Of a stretch of 64,000 nt of DNA, positions 1-29,149 are shown one piece after another (position 1 is the stretch's first letter; every line of letters starts with the position of its first letter). Where the stretch lies: contig JACEVL010006403.1 of assembly GCA_020284085.1 (NCBI GenBank), positions 2,207,001 to 2,271,000 of the forward strand. Reading direction: 5' to 3'. Made by a program: the position numbers and the translations under genes. Under the pieces are notes generated by a model. It was not told the DNA's origin, made no database searches, and saw only the letters and a program-made list of their open reading frames with translations. This DNA comes from Aporrectodea caliginosa. Its lineage: Eukaryota; Annelida; Clitellata; Crassiclitellata; Lumbricidae.

Positions 1-1798
1 TGAGCACAAAAATTAGACCAAGTGATAACGATATCACAAAGGCGCATACAGGATTTGAAGTTGGGGGACTAAGTGACATACTGGAATTGCTGAAATGCTA
101 GCACACATCAGTCCAAGTGAATGGGGCATGTACATCCCATGTGGACCCTTAAATCCACCACTACAACTGGGCAGTTGGTAATTCTTCACTTTTAGCAACC
201 AGTCAATTATCTCAGATCTAGAAATATTATGGTGTTATTTTTGCAGAAGCAAAGAAAACTGAAGAATGTTACAAAATAGACAAGGTAGACCTTTAAACCT
301 TAAGTGGGAACAAACTGCTTTCAACACATGCAGTTTAGAGAAATATACAAAACTTACACTATACTGAACAAATCAGTTAAAACTAAAGCACTTGTGGTGA
401 AAATCTACACATCTCTTTCAAACAAGTCTTAGTCTTGAAATGAAATGAAGGCAGATAGATAAGTCACTCGTGCATAGCGATACAGCCACGCTCTGTGTTC
501 TTCATGCACAGAGCAACAGTGCACTCTTACTACCTCTGTTTAACACAAACTTTTCAGTTTAATCAACCTTAAGTGGAAAAATAGAACTTTCCTGCAATAG
601 AAACAACGGCATGCCAATCTAGGTGAAGCTCTTTTTTAAAACACAAATCTTATAAAAACTTAGATAAAAGGCAAGCGTACAAAACTGCTAAAACTAGCGC
701 TTCCATGTATGAAATAGATGGCAGTTGTCAGTCAGACATAAATTAATGCCTCATGACGCATTTTCATGTGAAAAGTGTCTTGAAAATTAACATTATTATT
801 ATTACAATTACTACACAAATTTATTTTCCTTTTAGTTGCTAAATTACTCAGTCATTTAATACATTCTAATTAACTAATTTATTAACCAAATTATTAATGG
901 GCTACAAAGGAAGGACGGCATTATACATTGTAATTTTATCTGAGGTATTTTGTCAAACACATTCACAGACTGTAGCCTAATAAAATGCAGCAAAGCAAAA
1001 AGGTGGCAGATTCAAGAGTCAGTTTTCAGTAACAAGACAAGAGGTCAAATCTTGCAAAGGCAGTAAAGTTCAAACACAAACAAAAGCTCAAAACTTAGCA
1101 TACTGGCCACTAAGTATTAAAAGCTCAAGCAAATTCCATGGCCAATAAGTCCTGAAACCTAAAGCTAACTAATAACAAGGATATTAAAAATAGTACAATT
1201 TCTTAAATTTATGGAGCAACCGCCCTAGCATAAAATAAGAATCTAATCAAACATAATTAACTTACAAATATATACTGTTTGATAAAAAATATATCATCTG
1301 AACACAATCACTTGGCACAAAAAATTCAAGAATTGTTAAAAAATACGAATTCTCTTGGAATTCACCAACAAGGATGTGGTTCAATCGACAGACTTACACG
1401 TAGATGCCGCAACACGAAATTACTAACAGTGAATAATTAGGCCAAGGAAAATTCTACAAAAAGTAACTAAGAACTCCTTTGGTAGCTGCAACAATCACAT
1501 AATACAATTGTGAAATTACATACACAGATACAAAGTTACAAATGCAACGCACCATTAACACCTATACCGACCAACAATAATTATATGACATAACTACGGT
1601 AATCAGGAAAATGTTCATAGGAACAAGTGCATCTCCACTACACCTGCAGGTAAAGGCAGCATGCCTGTCTTTGCAGTTTTAACTATTAAGCACATTCTTG
1701 TTTATTAGTTTCTATTTTCACCAGAAAACAACCTGCCAAGCAGAATAATTTGACTTTCCTCATCTATCCAATGCCTCACAGATAAACTTAGCTGCTAA
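1..1798. other. AT-rich non-coding stretch
   Basis: No ORF of note, splice-consistent exon or clear repeat was seen on either strand. It lies downstream of the THAP-CtBP gene (minus strand) and could be intergenic sequence or 3' UTR of a gene outside the window. Confidence 0.5.
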
Positions 1799-1806
1799 AA
1801 TGTGTC

Positions 1807-2275
1807 TAGGGAACAACCGGAAATCGCTTTGGCCATTTGCCCCGGCCGGATATCGGGTTTTTCGGAACTATTCGCCTCGGCAAATAATACCCACGCAAAT
1901 ACCTACAATTTTTGGAATTCGATCAATCTCAAGATTATAGTTACAATTTACAAATAAACATTCTATCTTTTTAGTTAAATTAATTTTATTTCTATTTTTA
2001 TTTGAGTTTTGTAACTTTTGTTTCGACTTGAAGCTTTCAATTTTTTTATTGACAAAAAGTCACAAAATACACTAATAGAGACTTACAGTCGCTGTCGTAT
2101 TTGTATATATAACTAATTGGTTCATTATTACAGGTAAAAAAAATAATGTTTATGCTGATCTTTTTTTTATTACATGTAAAAAACGGTACTCGGTTCGTAC
2201 CCGGATCCGGCATATAGTACATCCAAATACTCGGATTTGCTACCCGGTAGAAAATGTCTACCCGGTTGTTCCCTA
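1807..2275. mobile_element. hAT-type non-autonomous element (469 bp)
   Basis: The left end begins TAGGGAACAACCGG. The right end is its inverse (CCGGTTGTTCCCTA). An identical 8-bp direct duplication, AATGTGTC, flanks both sides (1799-1806 and 2276-2283). Eight-base target duplications with TAGGG/CAGNG ends are the hAT hallmark. No transposase ORF is present. Confidence 0.85.
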
Positions 2276-2283
2276 AATGTGTC

Positions 2284-5200
2284 ATTTTCATTTAGACAAT
2301 ATGCCAAAATCTAAAGCGAAACTGAGAGTAGATTCTATATCTTCACATTAGAACTTCACACAATAAGTAACTGCTGTCAGTTTGCAATCAGGCAAAATGC
2401 AGTTCTTCATTATAAGTGTCTCAAAATAGTTTACCACTACCAAATTTAACATTTAGACTAACACTGCATCAGCTTGACATCAGGTCAATGCAGTTATCGC
2501 ACCAACAGCTTCTTGTTCATGCATTAATCAGGATGCCACCAAAAAACTTCCCATTACTTTGTCAAGCTTAGAATGAACCTTGACAATTTGCACTTTATTG
2601 ATTCAGCTGACAATTACACATTAAAGTTTTTCTCAAGATTCACACCATCACAATGGAGGCTTAAAGCAAACTTATCAACAGCATAGAACAAAATTAAATA
2701 ATTTCCTCTATCTATCCATCTACAGCTTACTTACTATCACACACAAAACATCATTTACAAAAATATCTAAAAAGTTAGAAACAGCACAAAAATATGTCTT
2801 CAGGAAACTTGTATCTCCAATAAGGAGTACAAAACGAAAATTGAGAACACAAAAACCGCTCATAGCTGGACGATGGCCAACTGTTAATCCATCTTCTGAT
2901 AACTGCTTTATTATGGTTTAATTTAACTGTGCCTAAAGCACAACTTACAATTCAAACTACAATGCACTCCTGTTCATGTGCAACCCATTTACATGCAAGT
3001 CCGCTTAACGTCAAGCCCTCTACATGTTACCTATTTAACATGCAACATGTGTCAAGACGCGATACAGAAACGTATTGTGTAGTGCTACATGGTAGAATCT
3101 GTTAGGATGTCCCATCTTCATTGTGCTGACCTTGGGTAGGAACAATGGCAATATTACCTACATAGTTCTTAGATACACTGTAACATGTCTCCACTCTTGA
3201 AACCTAGCAGCAGCTGTAAACCAGACAATTATGTACTTGTGCCCTTGCCTGCCACAGCAAGCCTAGCTACTAAACAGGCAGGAGCTGCACTGCTGCAAGG
3301 TGTACAGATAGGCCAGGCAGTCCATTAGGCACTTACTTACTTAGTACTTTAGAATGTCTAAAATAGTAGATGTTAATCTAGCCAGAAGCATAAATTGTCT
3401 GGTATTAAATTGCAGTAACGTTTTGCCAAAATTTAGATAGGCCACATTGCAAGTGCCTTCATATTAACACATGGTTGTGATAGTTTTTCTCCAGATGACT
3501 GCACATAAACAGGTCTGCACTGAGTAACATTATTTAGACTTTATTACTCAATCCTTTAATGACGAGCTGCATTGGTTTCCCAGTCACTTTTAGTACACGC
3601 TCGTCGTTAATGGTTAACAAAAGGAAGACTCTTCTGTTATTTGAATGCAGTAGCTGTTTACGCTTCACTCAAATTATTCTTAAACCTCATAACGCTACCC
3701 TTTAGGACAGATAGAAGAGTGCAAAACCAATATCTTAGCTTGTAAAATACAGACAAACTAAGCGATGGCCTTAACTCTATGGCAGATACGTTGCTTTGGG
3801 TGATTTTGACCGATATCAGTTGAATTGAAAGCAAATACCTTTAGAATATATTTAGACATGTTGTATATATCACAAGTTTTGTCTTTACTTGTAAACAATA
3901 TTCTTTCAAGAAAAAGTTGAACAGTTCATGTGTTCACCTCAATGTTAATAAAAATATTGACAATTTTTTTAAACTAAAAGCAGAATTATAAAATTTTAAA
4001 ATCTATGCAAAGTTGCATGAACAGATTAAAATTTATTAAAATACTGCAAATGTAGTCATTGATAAGGCAAACTTGTAGCAACATGTGAAAAGTTAAAAAA
4101 ATACTGGTTTGGTCCAAAATTGGACCTTTATTTATTTTCTGTTTGTTTCAATGGCCGATCAAAAAAAATTGACTGCAGAGACACAGCCAATGACCAAGAA
4201 AGAGGACACGACAATTAAAATTTTAATTCGCAGGACATAAATGTTTTGCACAAATTTAGTCCAAAGTTGCAGTTATAACTTTGCAAAACCATTGGAAACA
4301 CTTGTGGGATATTTGTGCATGCACAATGCTTGAGCTAGCAAATATATATAAATAAAACTCTAAATATGTAGCTAATTATATGCAATGGAAGGATCTTTTC
4401 ATCATGTGGTTGTTATTGTCCCTAAGGGACTCATCCAATTACTCCTAGCCTATTATCACACAAATATGTGGCCTTCAAATGCATATTCATATGCATAATG
4501 CAACCATGTATGTAAAATGCCTATGGACATGGTTGCCTGGCATTCAGTCATTCTTTAATGTGCTAAAATTACTTCCTGGCAGGCTCATCTGATCTCTGTT
4601 CTCAGAAGTAAGTATGCAAATGACAACCTAGCCTAAACTATTCAAACTAGACAAGTCAATGTCTCAATAGTATGCAACAACGAAAATCTTTACATATTTT
4701 GCCTATTCTCCAATGGGTTGCTATTCTGCTAAGAATGTACTTCAAGCATTCATCAATTGGTGGTTGTGCATTATGAAAACATTAGCTTAGATATATGCAC
4801 ACACAAAATCCTGCTTCCATACTGAGGATACAAGTTTTGTCTGATTGCTTAACAGACAACTGTTTTAAATGGCACCAATACTTAGCCACACAAAGATTAT
4901 GTCTAGTAACTTCACTGGAAATCGTTGACACCATTCAACAGTCCTAATTTCGTGCATCTGATGAATCTAAATATTTCATCTGAAGTTCTGTCAAATGTAA
5001 CACAACTATTTTTTTCCAATACACAACTTATGCAGAAGATGCAGCACAAAATTGCAAGCAGTATAGAAGAACTTTAAACACCAGAGTGGTAGCTCTGCAA
5101 GAAATTTATTATGTGGAAGTTTTTGAAATCGCACGAATTTGTGTGAACTTAAAAAGGCAGACAATCAGTGAGGATTCACTGCTTGACAACAGTATCACGG
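2284..5200. other. non-coding stretch with one short hairpin repeat
   Basis: AT-rich sequence without supported genes. The only structured item seen is the short hairpin repeat at 3553-3614. It may be intergenic. Confidence 0.45.
3553..3614. repeat. 62-bp hairpin repeat, copy 1
   Basis: Starts CCTTTAATGACGAG and ends CTCGTCGTTAATGG, so the ends are near-perfect inverse copies, with a conserved core reading GCTGCATTGGTTTCCC. A second copy lies at 14799-14856. Very small for a transposable element; possibly a mini-MITE or a structured motif. Confidence 0.7.
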
Positions 5201-5214
5201 TGAACTCCTCATTT

Positions 5215-5445
5215 CCCGTGCACAAACTGTTATTAGACAGCTTCATGCTTTCTCTGTTGTCGGCCCTATGGTATGGAATGAGCTCCCATTAGCATTATGC
5301 CTGATGCCTACAGTTTACTCAGATGCCTCCTATTGCAGCCTAAACCCATCCTTTTAGCTCAGGTTGGGTCGGGAGCAATTCTGAGTACCCGTTAGTAACC
5401 TTGAAGGGGCGTTATATAAATTTCCACAATGAATGAATGAATTAA
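5215..5445 (+). mobile_element. 3' end fragment of a non-LTR retrotransposon
   Basis: Translating across a small frame break gives the conserved C-terminal LINE box (VGPMVWNELPLALR-like, FSVVGP start). It is followed by a 3' UTR with the tail TTGAAGGGGCGTTATATAAA and a short (AATG)n repeat. The same GGGGCGCTATAWAA tail recurs near 16420, 43140, 59030 and 61995. Heavily 5' truncated. Confidence 0.6.
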
Positions 5446-6109
5446 AGAAAAATATGCAAAAAAGCGGCCACAAAAGTAACATCAAACTAAAACAAGGAGT
5501 CTATAAAAAGTAGGTGAACATCTTAGATGGCCATTGAACCTAATGACTAATAATGCACCCAATCAAAACAAGCATAAAAACTTATTCTTCAAGATATAAA
5601 TTAGCACCATTTATAAGAACATTACTTCATTGACACCACGAATCACAAACACAATCTCACACGTCACATAAATTTCTAGCACAAAAATAATTTCATATTT
5701 TATCTTCAATAATTCCATTAACACGTCATTATTCTGAACAGTACACACAACATTGAAAGTGCTCATATTCACATTGATGACAATACTAAAACCGCATTGA
5801 ATTCTACCATTGTAACCGGTACATTAAGCAAACACAATTGTAGAGGCCATCAGACTCTCATGTCATGAACAAGACACAGTAACTTCACAAACTTGTACAC
5901 GAACTGTGTCACTCTAAGAACACGATAATTATTTAAGCCTTTGCATACCCGTATATAGGAATTCCAGTGAGGTCCAGATTTCACAACATGCTAAAACAAA
6001 TTATTCTCATAACTGATGATGCCATATTTCAGGAGCCTGTAAAGATTAACACAAAATAAAATTGGCTCATTCAAGCTTGATAAATTCAAACATAAACCAA
6101 CTAGGAAGC

Positions 6110-7174
6110 CAGTGGCATAGCTATGCACGGTAAATACGCACCCCCCTGTCATATTCTGCTGTACTCTTCATATTGATTCAGTTCTGCTCTTATGAAAAAA
6201 CCAGTTGGATCATAATCCATAAGAAATTTCCAGTGTTACTTGCTTATTTTAATTATTTGTTGATCAGTGCCGTACTTAAGAGTTATTTATTATTTTGTTG
6301 AGCGGTGCCGTCCTCTTAGCCAGGTCAGAGGAGCCTTTTTCAGAAATGTCATTGTCCCTCATACTACTCATCACTGTCTATTTACACTAAGCTACTCATA
6401 TTTTCATTTTTGTTGATTTATAACTTGTAAATTAATTACCTTTAACATATTAAACAAAAAAAGCGATTTTCAATTAAATTTTAATGTATAATTGCTTCAA
6501 TAACTAAGTGATGCAGCATTGTAGAGAAACTGATCTACTGAATTTTTTTACCAAAAAACGTAAGCCAGTGACGTTGGAAATGGTACTCGGCCAGTTCCAT
6601 GAGTCTGCGTTAGCAACAGCTTCTGCGCTTCTCGGAAGTATTTCGCGAATGGAATTTGTTGTTTCCATGGTTATCACAAAGTGCATTCTGGCCATCACCA
6701 AGGTACTGTCTCTAAGTTTGCAACAAGTTAAGAAAGACTTAGCAAAATGTATTGAAGAAGTTGAATGCCCGGTCAGCTTGTTACGCACAATGTGTGAGAA
6801 GCAGATTTAGATTCTAATATACTGAAGAAAGTCGACTTACTGACGATCCAGCTTGTCTTCCTTGTCTTCCATGTCTACTTGTGGTAGGCAGTGCAATAGA
6901 AGCTCATTTGTGAACAATGTCAAGGAGTCATCATCTTGAACCAGGGAAACTAATACTCAACTGATGGAAAGGAACTTCTCAATTTTTTAATAGCAGTTGT
7001 TGTTGCTTTGCTTTTAAGTAGCCTATAAGCAATCGAGAAAGTTAATTCCATGATTGTCTAAAATGCTATGCCTCCAGGCTCCAGAGATTGCCCCATAAGC
7101 CCACCTACAGGTTCTATGCAGACAACTATTATGCAGTATGCATGCCCTATGGTAAAATCCTAGCTATGCCACTG
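6110..7174 (+). mobile_element. hAT element remnant with transposase fragment
   Basis: The ends are CAGTGGCATAGCTATG and the inverse CTAGCTATGCCACTG. The flanks TAGGAAGC (6102-6109) and TACAAAGC (7175-7182) match at 6 of 8 positions, so this is a decayed 8-bp duplication. Inside, 6508-6810 encodes about 100 residues resembling a middle portion of hAT/TTF-type transposases (a GSISRMEFVVSM-like block, then KVLSLSLQQVKKDLAKCIEE). It is too short to be active. It lies just 3' of the THAP-CtBP stop codon. Confidence 0.7.
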
Positions 7175-7182
7175 TACAAAGC

Positions 7183-7610
7183 GTCGAAGCTGTAACAAAA
7201 TAAGAAAAAGAAAGAGAAATTATGAATTTAAACATGCCTTTACAGTAAAAAATAAATAAATTAATAAAATTAAGCGCTACAAGAGTGTGTTTGACTGATT
7301 TAGCACTGCAGAACATACCTGTACAACACTTTAAAGATTCTCGGATCATAGCCAGGATGTCTCGTTGCATATATATTCACAGCAAAACTACACTGGTTCA
7401 CCGGCACAAGCCGACAATACACTGGTTCTTTGTTTAAGGCAGTTAAACTTTTCTCTCAAGGATTGAAGAACAATGCGGACAGATGCTCACATCACACACA
7501 ACAGATAATGGCAGACTGGTCCACAGACGGTTTGTTAAACATGAAGCTTTAACAACCACAGTTATGTGAATTTTCATATACGAACAACCAACTCTCTTGC
7601 CTGGAAACAC
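7183..7610 (-). other. presumed 3' UTR of THAP-CtBP
   Basis: Sequence between the CtBP stop codon (7611-7613) and the hAT remnant. I did not find a convincing AATAAA on the minus strand within it, so the true polyadenylation site is unknown. Confidence 0.35.
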
Positions 7611-25977
<18,367 letters not shown>

Positions 25978-26609
25978 TGCTCAAATAGCTTACCTGACAA
26001 CAAATTTAAACAAGTTTTAGTAAAAATTAACACTTGTACAACCAATGAAGATTCCAAAATTACTTTAAGCAAGAAATGTCTTTTCTCAATGCCATGGTTG
26101 GGGTGCAAAAGCATGCAATCAGGTATCTGGGATGACACAGTGGAATCATTTCATATTTACGTCTAAATCCAAAGGCGCTGAAGATGCCAATGGATGGAGA
26201 TGGCAGAATGCGATCAGCCAAGCTGCAATAGCTGTGACTTGCAAGCAATTTACTATGTTTCAGTTACATGCAGCGAAATTAATTTTAGATCCACATAAAC
26301 AGGATTAATACTTGCACTGTATCAAGGAGATACATTACTAGTGGATTTACAAAGTCACTAACAACAACGAAACAGAAAGTCAGTCATTGGCTGCGAAAGC
26401 TGCTTGCATAGGAATAATTTCGGAAGGGGAAAAAATATGGGCACCCATACCCCACACTTTGGACTAGGGTACTGTACCCTCACTTTTCATTTGCTGAATA
26501 AATACCCCATTACTATCCAATCACCCAGACCAACTTCCAATTGTGCTTCTTTAAGTGCTACTTCTGTCTACCTAAGCATATCGGAATGTAGTTGCATGAA
26601 GTGAGTAGA

Positions 26610-27240
26610 CGGACAGACAAAACAAATAATAATAAGTAATAAAGAATAATAATTACAGTAATAATAAATAATTACTCTTAATAACAATGTAATAATATTA
26701 ACATCATAAAAGTAATTTATTAATATTTAATTATAAATAACAATAAAATTAATCAATTAAAATAATAAGAATAATGAAAAAATAATATCATTATCATTAT
26801 TACTACTAATTATTATTAATTATTTTATTAATATTATCATTATTATTATTACTAATTATTATTAATTATTATGAATTATTATTAATATTATTATTGCAAA
26901 TATTTTCAAAGCACACAAGGTTATACAGAATTGTAAATCTGAGGTGAAGAGCTGTTAGATATCTAAATATTTGAAAGCAAATAAGAAATATTGAGTTTCG
27001 AGGCATTTCTTAACGGAAGAAAAAGAGTTCGAACTTCTGACAAACATTGGTAGTCAGTTTCATTCCTTGGGGCAGCAACATGGAATGCACGAGAGTCCAT
27101 GACAGTGATATATTGAGGCTCAACCACGAGACCCACATCCATTCCATAGTTTGAATAGCACTGGCCTAGGCAGTTCTCTGCTAATGTGCATATGAAACAA
27201 AGTAACAATAACACATGCATGGGGTATTTAAAGACCATAA
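26610..27240 (-). mobile_element. 3' end of a non-LTR retrotransposon with long AT tail
   Basis: 27240 down to about 26980 encodes the C-terminal LINE box (VVEPQYITVMDSRAFHVAAP). It then runs through CCTCAGATTTACA into a degenerate (TTA/TAAT)n tail at 26610-26900. The same 3' end occurs at 31845-31910 (minus) and about 46760-46830 (plus). Confidence 0.65.
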
Positions 27241-27479
27241 TTCCAAAAATAAACACTGCATGGTTCCTGCAGTATGTTGCAAACTGGCAGAAACACTAAT
27301 GAATACAGAATACCGTATGCCAAGTGTATGTTGTCTTATTGCAGCAAGCTTCGAAGAACAGTTTTACTATGTTTTCCGTAAATAAGACAACGTGTATTTT
27401 ATTAACAGAACGGTAACAACCAAGCACATGTATGCCATCTTCTAAAAATGTGAAAACCAATCTTTCTCCTATTTAAAAC

Positions 27480-27800
27480 TAAATACGATAATGGCTACCA
27501 GACGTGGTTTGTTATACCAGCAGAGGAGCTGCATTCGCCGTTGAGTGTGAATCGTCCTCGGAAGTGGACCGGAAGCGGCCCCCAGAAGCGTCTTGCGACA
27601 CTCTCCGTCTCGACAACCTCGTTGCTGCTACCGAAACTAACCCTGTACGGCAAACCGTTCCGATACCAAAAGCTCGCCTCTAAATTAATTCATTCTCGCT
27701 TATCGTACACACATAAATGGCGTCTCCTTCATTCGTCAGATGGCAATAGAATTTTGATTTTAATAATTACTAATTAGGTAAAAATAAACCGGAAGTCAAA
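27480..27800. promoter_or_regulatory. CpG-richer segment with ETS-like sites, possible promoter of THAP-CtBP
   Basis: A local rise in CG dinucleotides upstream of the CtBP start codon (25977). It contains CGGAAGTGG and CCGGAAGCGG close together (27558-27578) and CCGGAAGTC near 27791, resembling ETS-family sites. No transcript evidence is available. It lies between the CtBP gene (minus) and the transposase-like gene (plus), so it could serve either. Confidence 0.35.
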
Positions 27801-28087
27801 TTCAGGTCATGCGCCATCGTCCCATCGATATCTATATTTAGAACGTACTCTAAGTCTTTGGTATTCATTTTATTACAGTAGAAATCTATTATTATTATAA
27901 TCCTAAATAAAATATCGTAATAATTGCCATATCCGGTATAATTCCTTACCAACATAATATTATATCACTCCGCTTAAATTTGTGCATGCTTATTCTCAAC
28001 AGGTAATTTTAACTCTACAAATACAATTTTTGTAGATTTTTAAATAAATGACTATGGTTAATTAGCAGCTACTATAATAGTCCCGAT

Positions 28088-28123
28088 CAAAGATTTTAAC
28101 AGGCTAACCTGTTAAAATCTTTG
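28088..28123. repeat. perfect 16-bp palindrome with 4-nt spacer
   Basis: CAAAGATTTTAACAGG (28088-28103), CTAA, then the exact inverse (28108-28123). It lies about 370 bp upstream of the transposase-like ORF. Possible hairpin or dimeric binding site; function unknown. Confidence 0.9.
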
Positions 28124-28489
28124 TTTCCTTATGGCCGATGCAAACCCACCAACAGATAACGCGCTACGACTCTAACATCTTTGCTATAACCACACATAAC
28201 ATTTTATTTATTAAACCGGTTGCAGAAGAGCCACACTTCGGTTTTATCGTTTTTACCGGTTTACCATCGTTTTATCGAGATCAACTCAATCTAATCTCAA
28301 GGTATCAGTATCAGTAGATTGTCATTTCTATGTAAAATGGTTGTGCAAGCAAAATTCCATGCTGATAGTAAACTAGTCTGACTTAATAATGTACTATCGG
28401 GGTGCGTAATATACAGTGTCTTTTAACATGCTGTCATTGGCGCTCACTAGTTCTTTCTTGTGATAGACCTTACTTCCCCTTCGATAAAT

Positions 28490-29059
28490 ATGAATCTATT
28501 TGAGATAAACGACATCTGTAAAGATAAGCAGAGCGTTCTGGAGTACCTTCAACGCCAGAATATTATACATACTGAAGTACAATGCATTCCGTGTCAACAC
28601 GCATACAAACTTCTGAAGGATAAGTCCAAACTCAGCGGGCACCTTTGGCGATGTCCGAAGTGCAGAAGGAAACAGTCCGTGCTCAAGGATAGCTTCCTGG
28701 AGGGTGCAAGAATTTCGCCAACCAAGTTTGTATATCTCGTGTTTTACTGGGCAACGTCAGTGCCACTCCAGACAACCACTCATCATCTGGACATTTCCTC
28801 AAAAACCGGGGTAGATTACTACCAGTTTCTACGAGACATTTGCTCGTGGAAATTGCTTCAGGATCCCGATCAGCTGAGCAGCCCTAGCAAGGAGATTCAG
28901 CAAAAGGCAAAAGCTGCCTTTAGCAAGATGTACGGGACGACGAAGGAAAAGATCCCAAGCTACCTAGACGAGTTGATATGGCGGGAACGTTTCGGATCGA
29001 CCTTTCACCTGGCGTACTTTAACATCATGCGTCATATTGCTGAACGTTACCCCTGCTAG
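28490..29059 (+). CDS. ISXO2/IS1595-like transposase-derived protein lacking the DDE core (189 aa)
   Basis: Single-exon ORF. The N-terminus (MNLFEINDIC) and a zinc ribbon (C32-x2-C35, C55-x2-C58) match the start of animal ISXO2/IS1595-like proteins. A helix-turn-helix-like stretch follows, then VDYYQFLRDIC (108-118), which normally leads into the catalytic domain. The family IDES catalytic region is absent here. A roughly 35-residue lysine- and glutamine-rich linker leads straight to the family's C-terminal signature SYLDELIWRERF (157-168). The frame stays open throughout. A GTG in frame lies 30 nt upstream of the first ATG, but ATG 28490 fits the family start. The 3' side carries a histone-type stem-loop. 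It could bind DNA but not transpose. Family call is firm, function unknown. Confidence 0.75.
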   Translation: MNLFEINDICKDKQSVLEYLQRQNIIHTEVQCIPCQHAYKLLKDKSKLSGHLWRCPKCRRKQSVLKDSFLEGARISPTKFVYLVFYWATSVPLQTTTHHLDISSKTGVDYYQFLRDICSWKLLQDPDQLSSPSKEIQQKAKAAFSKMYGTTKEKIPSYLDELIWRERFGSTFHLAYFNIMRHIAERYPC

Positions 29060-29085
29060 ACAAGGTCGTCCAGGTGACGATGATT

Positions 29086-29109
29086 AAACGGCCCTTTTCA
29101 GGGCCACCA
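29086..29109 (+). terminator. histone mRNA-type 3' stem-loop
   Basis: AAACGGCCCTTTTCAGGGCC followed by ACCA. It has a six-pair stem (GGCCCT/AGGGCC), a TTTC loop, and the AAAC and ACCA flanks of metazoan replication-dependent histone mRNAs. It starts 30 nt after the TAG at 29057, the normal histone spacing. Downstream sequence (ACGAAGGAATTGG) is only weakly purine-rich, so the U7-binding histone downstream element is uncertain. No histone-coding sequence was seen nearby. Confidence 0.8.
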
Positions 29110-29149
29110 AATATATACGAAGGAATTGGCGAAACCATGACACGTGTGC

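Noticed and set aside
26610..26900. Replication origin or promoter in the very AT-rich stretch
   Set aside because: It directly follows a LINE 3' end on the minus strand and is best explained as its degenerate simple-repeat tail.
28460..28489. In-frame GTG as the start of the transposase-like ORF
   Set aside because: Eukaryotic initiation at GTG is rare and the ATG at 28490 gives the family N-terminus MNLFEIN.
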